This document shows, in pieces, positions 56,833 through 64,000 of a stretch of 64,000 bases of DNA (position 1 is its first letter; each line of letters begins with the position of its first letter). Below the pieces are notes generated by a model that was given only the letters and a program-made list of their open reading frames with translations, was not told the origin of the DNA and made no database searches. Source of the stretch: Tetracladium setigerum (lineage: Eukaryota > Ascomycota > Leotiomycetes > Helotiales). The position numbers were made by a program, and so were the translations under genes. The DNA is taken from NCBI GenBank assembly GCA_031472005.1, contig PZJY01000004.1, forward strand, positions 3,012,556 through 3,076,555, read 5' to 3'.

Positions 56833-58698
56833 TGTGATTGTTGATTGGGTTGGTTTGTGTTGTGGAATTCAAGATTGAAGATTGTTGTTGAGGGTTGGAG
56901 AGAGAAGGGTGGAAACAAGAAGTAGAGGAAAGGCAATTAGTTAAGTAGTCGGTTGGTGGGGGGAGCTCCCGAGCCTCGGAGAGCATCCTTTGGCGGGGTG
57001 ATTGCTTGGCATTGATAGCTCCCATCAAGGTCTAGAGCACCCTGCTATTTGTCAACTTACAAATATTCTCACTTTGGAGATATTTAATTTCTTTTTGTTT
57101 CTATCTTTCTTATCTATTGATTGAATTAGATCCTTCGTCAGAATTATCTTCGCTATCTAGAGGTAGGAGAATTGAAGTTCATCCGGGTAAAAGCAAACAC
57201 AATACAAGTCAGGTATCACCACCACATGTCGTTCTTTTGCGGCCAGGAGTATATGACAAGGGAGGGAGTAAACAACAGAATATGATTAGATTAAATATCA
57301 ACAAAGATTTCAAAGCTTCAACTCAGATCGGTGCAATTCCTTCTCGGATTCGCGGCATAGCCAAAATATATAAATTTAGAGCTGTACGGAGTACTGTACC
57401 GTCCAAATTGCGTCATTCCCGTCCGCTGGCTTACCAAGTTGGGTGATTCTAGATCAACCTCAACCTCTTCAACCTCAAAGCTTCGTCCACTTTGTATTCT
57501 ACTATTTTCATTCACATCTGTCAGCAATCCCGAAAGGCAATAAGCTTGATTAGTTCCCTGTACTATTGTACTGTACCTTACCTACCTACATTACCTACTG
57601 TACCTGAACCTCTCGATCTAAATCTTGGCACGATCAGATGCTTTCCAGTAAGCTCTTGCAATACAGCCCAGCAAAGCTTAAAGTAAGCGGATGGACGGAT
57701 GTAAGATCTTGCAATACAACTCTTCAGGGAGAATGTATCGATTGATATATATCTCTCCCTCGCCCTCTCCCTTCCTCCATTATTGTTCGGTCTGAAGACT
57801 GTTTCTCAAGAGTCCCAACTTCCAAGAAGAGTCCAACACAAACAACATTCACCACCTCACTTATCATCCATCCAGACCTTATCTAACGACTACTCTAACC
57901 CTTTCCATAAACGAAGAAAAGTGGAATAGGTACTCTCGGCAGCATCAAATCTACGTCTGCTTAATCATCAAACTCACTTCAAACACCACATCAGCCGTCA
58001 ACACCCAAAAAAATCTTATTTCTCAAAGTGATTTTTTTTCCGCCTTCACCCAATAATGATGTATCCATCCACGTGTGAAGGATGTCCATTACGGAATAGT
58101 AGATAGGTAGTCGACTATCATTATGACATTTGGCATTTTTCATTTCTTATCCGCGTATACTTCCTACTATACGGAGGTACTCACAAGTCACATTATCACA
58201 TATCTACGAATCATGAAATCCCGAGGGATCTGACCTACATCTACTGTAGTAGTCCGCAGTCAACACCACCTTAGTCAACACGATGAAATTGAAAATAAAA
58301 ACTTAGTTTCCGAATCTTGTCCTTCCCACTTTGACAAGATAGTTCATGTGAAGGGCGTGCGGAATAGTACCTAGGTAGGTAGGTATTTACCCAGGTGCAT
58401 AGTTAATAATCGTTGTGACTCTTACCATTTTTTCATTTCCCGCGGATAATACTTCCTATACTCATATGTCAACCTCAAAGGTATGTAGGCAGGTCCGAAT
58501 AATGAAATCCCGACGGGATCTGATCAGCATCTAATAATCCGCTCAGTGCAGTTCTACAAGGTGTATAAGACAAACTACATCCCATCCCATCCCATCCCAT
58601 CTCTCACATCCCACAACATCTCCAACACCATCCATTCCATCCTCTCAACACCACACACCCCACACCCCACCACAACCCCTCCCCTCATTTCCATCAAA
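56833..58698. promoter_or_regulatory. Divergent region between the peroxiredoxin and DUF1348 genes
   Basis: 1.9 kb without a supported gene. It contains ACTGTACC boxes at 57391-57400 and 57568-57577, a run of TACCTAC units at 57578-57604, a TACCTAGGTAGGTAGGTA element at 58368-58384, and two similar elements GAAATCCC(G)A(G/C)GGGATCTGA at about 58215 and 58504. The last 130 bases before the DUF1348 start are C-rich with CATCC units, a typical pyrimidine-rich fungal leader. Confidence 0.55.
58215..58527 (+). repeat. Pair of direct repeats about 290 bp apart in the DUF1348 upstream region
   Basis: A block reading AATCATGAAATCCCGAGGGATCTGA at about 58209-58233 has a close partner AATAATGAAATCCCGACGGGATCTGA at about 58498-58523. 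Both are preceded by similar text (ATTTCTTATCC/ATTTCCCGC then ACTTCCTA at 58142-58167 and 58435-58456). The duplicated segment therefore spans roughly 58140-58235 and 58430-58525. Confidence 0.65.
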
Positions 58699-59295
58699 AT
58701 GTCCAACATCACGAAAGAAGAACCCAAACCCCCTCTCCCCCCTTCACCCACGCCACGGCAACCCTCAAAGTAAAAGCCGCCCAAGCAGCATGGAACACCA
58801 AGAACCCCTCCATCATCCAACACGCCTACACCGCCGACAGCATCTGGCGAAACCGCGACACCTTCCTGCGTGGGCGAGATGAGATTGTGAAGTTTTTGAC
58901 TGAGAAGTGGAACGTGGAGAATGGGTATAAATTGAGAAAGGAGTTGTTTGCTTTTACGGATGATAAGGTATGTGAGATTGTTTTCTTTGGGGGGTCAGTT
59001 TTGGGATGGGATGGAGGGGTTGAGGAAAGACTATGATGGGGTTATTTTGATGGGTACAAGAGGGCTAATTTGATAATGATGATGGTAGATCGCCGTCCAA
59101 TTCTGGTATGAATGGTATGATGCCGAAGGACAATGGTGGAGAACCTACGGATTGGAAGATTGGACTTTTGCTGCTGATGGAAGAATGAGAAAGAGGATGA
59201 TGAGTGGGAATGACGTGAAGATCGCACAGGAAGAGAGATGGTTCGTGGACGGAGTCGAGATTGATGATGTTGATATCTCCGAGAAGCATTGGTAG
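58699..59295 (+). CDS. DUF1348/NTF2-like protein, with a likely assembly frameshift near the start
   Basis: Exons 58699-58967 and 59089-59295 around a 121-nt intron. The body shows the family pattern: ATLKVKAAQAAWNTKNPSII, YTADSIWRNRD, FLRGRDEIVKFLTEKW, LRKELFAFTDDKIAVQFWYE, WWRTYGLEDWTF and ERWFVDGVEIDDV. The fold is a small SnoaL/NTF2-like cone; no catalytic activity is established for the family. The ATG at 58699 opens MSNITKEEPKPPLPP, then the frame breaks at the C6 run 58737-58742. One extra C gives PPLPPFTHATATLKVK, which matches the family's usual start, makes exon 1 exactly 270 nt and gives 158 residues in total. As written, translation would stop after 24 codons. I regard the gene as intact and the run as undercalled. 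Confidence 0.85.
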
Positions 59296-59828
59296 ATAGG
59301 TAGCTTCCAATGCAGAAGTTGCAGACCTTTTTGGTCGAAGAGAAGCCAGGAGTTGGAAGAGAATCTAGGCTGCCTATGTGTTGGTAAAACGAAGAAAAAA
59401 TCTCCTCAGAACAGACAGTCTACACCCTCACGTTCCATATCATAAGAGAGTGGCACTTAAGAGCAGGTATGTAAGCCAACAAGACAAAAAGTTTCAATTC
59501 ATCATGCAAATACGTATTGTCTGCAACCTAGATGAACGCCATCCATGCTCCATCCCAAATACCATGCAGCGACCCAGTCAATCCAGGCCATCGATCGAAA
59601 GCTTAAGCCCGCCCCAGCCAGGCCCCTTAAAAAAAAAGAAGATAATTTACAATACAATATTTTATTTTATCGAACGCCCTATTCATGCATTCTTCGCATC
59701 CATCGCTTTCTTAAGACATTACCAAGACAAAGCTACACACTCTCTCGTTCTGTGTATATATCTTTTTGTTTCTCAATTCGGAGAAGACAAGGTCTGACTC
59801 GATTCCGAATCACCGACGATTTCTAGCT
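59296..59828. other. Convergent intergenic region
   Basis: 3' untranslated regions of the DUF1348 gene and SGF11. No gene or repeat seen beyond an A9 run near 59630. Confidence 0.6.
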
Positions 59829-61134
59829 TCACCTTCCGTTAATGGGCATGTCGGTTTTGATCTTCGCAAGCGGTTTGGTATCGGGAGGTTCGAGAACTTT
59901 AACTCCACCCTTTCCATGCAACCATTTCTTCTTGTCTTTTATGACCTTTTTGCCATTGGCGATGCCCGACAATGGCTTCGACTTCTTCTTCGCTGGGTCG
60001 ACGCTGATGCTGCCGTATTCACCATCTTTATCATCGTCGTCCTCGCTATCGGATAGACCTGGTGCCTTCTCCTCGAAGCTTAGGTTACTCTCCCGTTGTT
60101 GACTTGAGCTTTTCGCCATCTTGGGAGCCTTCAAGTCCTTCAACTTCTTCGTGACAGCAGTCTTCTTCAAGATCCCATCCTTCCCAATTTTCTTGGGCTT
60201 TTTATGGGGCGAGGAATCCGAATCGTCATCCTCGCGATCCCGTTTACCACTCGATGTATTGGAAGGTGCAGGTGTGCCGGTTCTCGATCCAGGAGGGGTT
60301 CCATTGCCACCATTTTGGAGCTTCAGATTTGCATTTCGCGAGGACTCTCGACCCCCACCTCCCATGCACTTCGCCATATGTCCATTCAAGCGTTTGATCA
60401 TAATCGCGTTCCCACAGCCCACGCATTTGCCAGTTGGGAAATTCAGGAGTTTGGGGACTGGGAGGTCGGCTGGAGGCGAGTCTTGGCTTCCGTTTGCTAT
60501 GTTGTTGCCATTCAACAGCGGATGGTTCATATCCTTCTTCTTCTTCCCGCGTCCTGGTCCATCTGGTTGATATACTTGGCCATAGACATCATGATATGGC
60601 TTCTCGATATATGGGTGCTTCTTGCAATAATCGATATTTGGATCTGGTCGTCTCGCTCGATTGCCATCCGTAGGGTGTAGGAGGCGGGGTTTTCCGCATT
60701 TCGGACAGTGTATTTCGGGAGTGGTCTTCAATGGGTTTCCCTTTAGAAAGACTTCCCCATTCTTGTATGTAGCTGCTTCAGTCTCAACTTCGTGATCGAT
60801 AAGGTTCGGTTCTTCGGCCGTGTTCGGGTCTGTCTCTGCTGCTTTGGCCTCGACGAGTATTGCTGCCGTGGATGCTCGTGCCACTTTCTCTTCGCGATGG
60901 GCCTTGAGGACGATATCGTGTAGGATGTTGTACATAACATCGTCGAATACAGATTGTGCCTTCAGTTTAAAATGTTAGCTGCAAGCGTGGGCAGACAGAC
61001 ACGAACAAAGCTGCTGCAGATGAATGGGGAAAGGAATTTTGGGTTACCAAGTCTGCCATTCCGTTTGAATTTTCCTCATCGCCAGGAGGGACGAGACCGT
61101 GTTGTGGGAAGGGAGATTCTTCGTTGGAAGACAT
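59829..61134 (-). CDS. SGF11: SAGA deubiquitination-module subunit SGF11-like
   Basis: Exons 61048-61134 and 59829-60959 around an 88-nt intron give 405 residues. In SAGA, Sgf11 joins Ubp8, Sus1 and Sgf73 to remove ubiquitin from histone H2B. An N-terminal amphipathic helix LAQSVFDDVMYNILHDIVL is the part that contacts Sus1 in homologues. Next is a fungal segment GEVFLKGNPLKTT with a first Cys pair (HCPKCGKPRLL) and a later Cys (DYCKKHPYI). The C-terminal zinc finger is CVGCGNAIMIKRLNGHMAKC (C-x2-C, H-x3-C). The remaining 200 residues are low-complexity and charged, with KKPKK-type nuclear-localisation clusters and a Ser-Asp-Glu acidic patch (SDSEDDDDKD). It is longer than yeast Sgf11, as is usual in filamentous fungi. 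The SGF11 assignment rests on the helix plus finger; another zinc-finger chromatin factor is possible. Confidence 0.75.
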
Positions 61135-61825
61135 CTTGAGGTCGATCCTGCCGCGAGTTGGTCCTTCCCGGTAGGTTGTTGTGAATTGTTAGGTGGAAAG
61201 GTTGTGGCGTTGTCAGTGACGGCGCGCAGGAGAACGCAAAAAAGAGTGTAGTCGCAGGAGCAGAAGTTTGCATTTCGGGGGCATTTAAAAGCAGGATAAT
61301 GGGAGCATCTTCACACCCAGCGTCTCTTGTCACCTTCGGATTGTCGATAGATACAGGAGTGTGAAGCTCCAATACTGAAACTCGTGAATTGGTTCTGCCG
61401 TGATGGTAATTAAGGTTGCCACTAGTGAAAGCGGTCAAACAGGAGAACCATATTATATAAGCGAACACCCTCCATTATTTTGTCCCGCTTTTCTGTTCGC
61501 TTGCAGAGCTATTCTGTAAATAGTAACACAAAGGAGCTACTTTTTTGAACATAGTCTCTTTATAAAAGAGCTAAAGCCAATACAAAGGCCCTGGTCAGCA
61601 CCTGTCATGGTAGGCAGCTTTGTTTTTGGAAACGTTAAAACAAGAAATGTTTTCTATTCCTGCACTTGTCACAGAAGGGATATGACAGCTTGTTTCTTTA
61701 CTTCACTAGGTATATAATATAAACCAGCTAAGCTAAATACTTTTCCCTTGAGTTGAGAGCGTCTCAGAGGGAGCTAATAGAAGTGACCATCCTAACTATC
61801 CTCCGCAACTCACTCGTAACAACGC
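61135..61825. other. Upstream region of SGF11, no gene seen
   Basis: Promoter side of SGF11 followed by AT-rich DNA. I see no supported feature. Confidence 0.55.
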
Positions 61826-62665
61826 CTAAAAGTCAATTTGCGCATCGAAAACTATGAAACTGGGCGAGGATGATTGGCAGTTCACTTCCACCACAACGAG
61901 CATGGTTTGGTCCAACTGGAAACTTATCGGCGGAAGGGTCACATCCATCTAAAATGAAGTTCCGTCAATATAAACCGGAATTGCGTCGACGAAGGGCTCC
62001 ACCACAAACTCGAAAGTAAGAGATAACACCTTTAGCAAGATCTTAGATGGTATCAGTCACTCAGATACTGCATCAATTGAAACCGCGAAAGCGACTGTGC
62101 CAAAACCGGCGATGGGATATCCTGAGAGCATATTTCTGGTGTCATGTTCAAGTATTTCCATCTTGCCTGTCCGTGTGAGGGTATTACGGAGAGGATGTCG
62201 TCGAAACCGAATCCAAAAACACTAGATGTGCCAATGACACCACCACCGAGGAAGAAAGAGGCGTAGTCAAGAGCGCAGAGAAGAAGATTCTATCTTGAAC
62301 GATTTCCGAAGGAATGAATTCTTTGGGACTGACTGAGTGAGGTCCACAACTTCCCTTGTGGCCACCACTAGAACATGGTGCATTCTTTGGAAGAACACGG
62401 TATTAAGTCACGAGGCCCTCTCTTGTGACTGAAGCATTCCCGTTCTATATGCGACAATAAGAAATGGGGAAATAGACGTCACTCTTCCGTGCGGCATGTC
62501 GATGGCGTAGTTGTATGGAGGTTTTCCCCCCTCAAAAGCCTCGTTCGCTTTGTCTGGACGAAGAGGGTCATTGTAATGAAACTCGCCATCGTTACATGCG
62601 ATGAACTTGAAGGTATGAGGCTTGCTGTTGCCAGAACAGAGTTCCTGGTTAGAGCATATTCCCAA
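61826..62665 (-). pseudogene. Possible decayed or intron-broken gene of unknown family
   Basis: Several consecutive minus-strand segments read like protein but are separated by stops or frame changes. 62408-62665 encodes a piece with ACNDGEFHYNDPLRPDKANE. 62053-62289 encodes DYASFFLGGGVIGTSSVFG and GFGFDDILSVIPSHGQARW. 61826-62050 encodes VLSLTFEFVVEPFVDAIPVY and, after a TTTTAG that could be a splice acceptor, VTLPPISFQLDQTMLVVVEV. The hydrophobic/polar alternation suggests a beta-rich secreted protein. I could not join the pieces with convincing introns, and I recognise no family. It may be a degenerate gene or chance. Confidence 0.3.
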
Positions 62666-63775
62666 GTAGAATTAAGCTAGGGACTTGAGGGGATCGGTTG
62701 TGCAGAAACAACTTTGTGCTGGGAACCACGTGATTGGTGTGGGAGGAGCAACTCTGGTTGCATTTACCAGCTTCGGCGAAGCATGCAAGGAAGGTACTTG
62801 TGTTTCCGAGACTATAGAAGAGTAAAGACTTGTCTGGAGAATACTTGGAGAAGTTTTCCCGAGGCCCTTCTTTTGTGAATATTTGTTAGTGACTTAGCGG
62901 AGCTGCTAGCCTGTTGGTATTTGAGAACAAGGAGCTAGATTCTGAAGACGAAAGCGTGCTTGAAGTTGGACGACTTATTGATCTGAATGATACTGTCGCT
63001 GAGGTCTGAGGGGGAAAGGTGTATATCCCATTCGCGATCTTAGAATTCAGTAAGCCAGTCACACCTGCCGAGAGGTGGAAAAGGTATCAGTGATGTCGAT
63101 AGCATAGCTCTATACCGAAAGCAAACACGCCATCAAAAAGCTGAAGGGCTGCATTTCGAATGTTGGAAGTTGGGAAAGGAGCAAACGTACTTTCAGTGTC
63201 GCAAAGAAAAGAGAGAATGCGTGGGGAGTTATCGAAAGTATGGTTGAATAATTATGACTAGGTCAGTCAGAAAAAACCGGGAGGCGTGGCGAAATTTGGA
63301 GAGAGTACTAACTCAACATAATAGTCGAACAAGAAAGGTTACAGCAAAATCAAAACCATCAAGTGAAAGCAGGTAAGAGTAACCGATTAGAATAAGAACA
63401 GGCGTTACATTACACTACCAGGATTATCACCATAGCCGCGATGCATCACACCATGAAAATAATTCGGGGTTGCTCTTCCGGCAGCCCCGTTAACATTGGC
63501 AGCTTGGCACTCAAGTTTTGTTTACCGTATCTCGGAAATCAAATTCCTCATTCAGCCAGTCAAAAGCTTCTGTAATTAAATGAGCCTCTTTTGATACTTT
63601 TGTCATTCTTAATTGAGCTAGACAGCAACCTTGGCACTGCCAAATGTCTGTACGAACTCCGGAGCAGAGTCTCGCGACTTGCAAAAGACTTCCCAGATAT
63701 TTTTCACTTGAAATAACAGTGATTTTGTGCATCAGTCTTTCCTCAGCATCCCCTTCGTTGCTTTTTTCAATCGCC
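62666..63775. other. Upstream region of the right-edge gene, no gene seen
   Basis: About 1.1 kb of mixed-composition DNA leading to the secreted-protein gene. A minus frame at 63511-63786 overlaps the presumed promoter and shows no motif. Confidence 0.5.
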
Positions 63776-64000
63776 ATGATACTCAAACTGCTGAGTGTAT
63801 TCCTCCTTCTTAGACTTGCAAATAGTCAAGGAGCAGGTTTCATAAAGAATCCAGAGTACTCCGCTGTTGGCTCTGAGGTTACTATATTGGATGATACGAA
63901 TGGCTTCGACCACAGCGACACATACGGTGCATCAATAATTGGATCAGTAAGACTCACAATATTCTCAACATCCTGAGTACGTCTGACCTGTTGCCTTCTA
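63776..64000 (+). CDS. 5' end of a secreted-protein gene, cut by the window edge
   Basis: Exon 1 runs from ATG 63776 to 63946 (57 codons, phase 0), followed by a GTAAGA donor at 63947. The unspliced frame would stop about 10 codons later, so an intron is expected; a TCTGAC branch-like site near 63981 fits. The product begins with a clear signal peptide (MILKLLSVFLLLRLANSQG). After probable cleavage near Ser18-Gln19 comes a polar segment containing GFIKNPEYSAVGSEV and DDTNGFDHSDTYG. It is therefore a secreted or wall-anchored protein; I do not recognise the family from 57 residues. Confidence 0.65.

Overview
The window is nuclear DNA of a filamentous ascomycete (Pezizomycotina). The evidence is short GT-AG introns (mostly 50-130 nt, often with CTAAC or CTGAC branch-like sites) and fungal-restricted families: a HET-domain protein, a Zn2Cys6 factor, 2EXR proteins, a GPR1/FUN34/YaaH transporter and a hybrid histidine kinase. 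Leotiomycetes is my best guess for the class, as inference only. I found no tRNA, rRNA, CRISPR array or intact transposon.

Layout. 1-182 is the 5' end of an unrecognised minus-strand gene. 2861-4111 is an ATF/CREB-like bZIP factor. 4112-9177 has no gene but holds two tandem-repeat arrays near 7.5-8.0 kb. 9178-10512 is a HET-domain protein. 11670-12939 is a secreted type-II L-asparaginase. 14630-16824 is a seven-exon F-box protein. 18089-19311 is a Zn2Cys6 factor, and the 10.5 kb upstream of it (19312-29804) has no credible gene. 29805-31190 is a peroxisomal TesB-type acyl-CoA thioesterase. 31191-35906 is gene-poor, with a diverged tandem repeat. 35907-39953 is a hybrid histidine kinase.

From about 40 kb the window is gene-dense: an acetate-transporter-family protein (40609-41889), a GNAT acetyltransferase (43332-44090), EFR3 (45086-48551), mitochondrial pyruvate carrier MPC2 (49391-50443) back to back with a complex I NDUFA2-type subunit (50882-51385), two head-to-head 2EXR genes of which one is broken, a tandem-repeat patch, a PMP20-type peroxiredoxin (56085-56832), a DUF1348/NTF2-like protein (58699-59295), SGF11 of the SAGA complex (59829-61134), a possible decayed gene, and the 5' end of a secreted-protein gene running off the right edge.

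Two pairings make functional sense. MPC2 and the complex I subunit share a 438-bp divergent promoter, and both act in mitochondrial pyruvate and NADH metabolism. The thioesterase and the peroxiredoxin both end in PTS1-type tripeptides, so both are probably peroxisomal.

The most striking cross-cutting observation concerns reading frames. Four otherwise intact genes (Zn2Cys6 factor, histidine kinase, GPR1/FUN34 transporter, DUF1348) need one extra C (coding strand C or G) at five short C/G runs to restore a continuous frame. In each gene that correction also makes the exon phases close exactly. This looks like systematic homopolymer undercalling in the assembly rather than five independent mutations. 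Two genes also require exactly 16-nt micro-exons.
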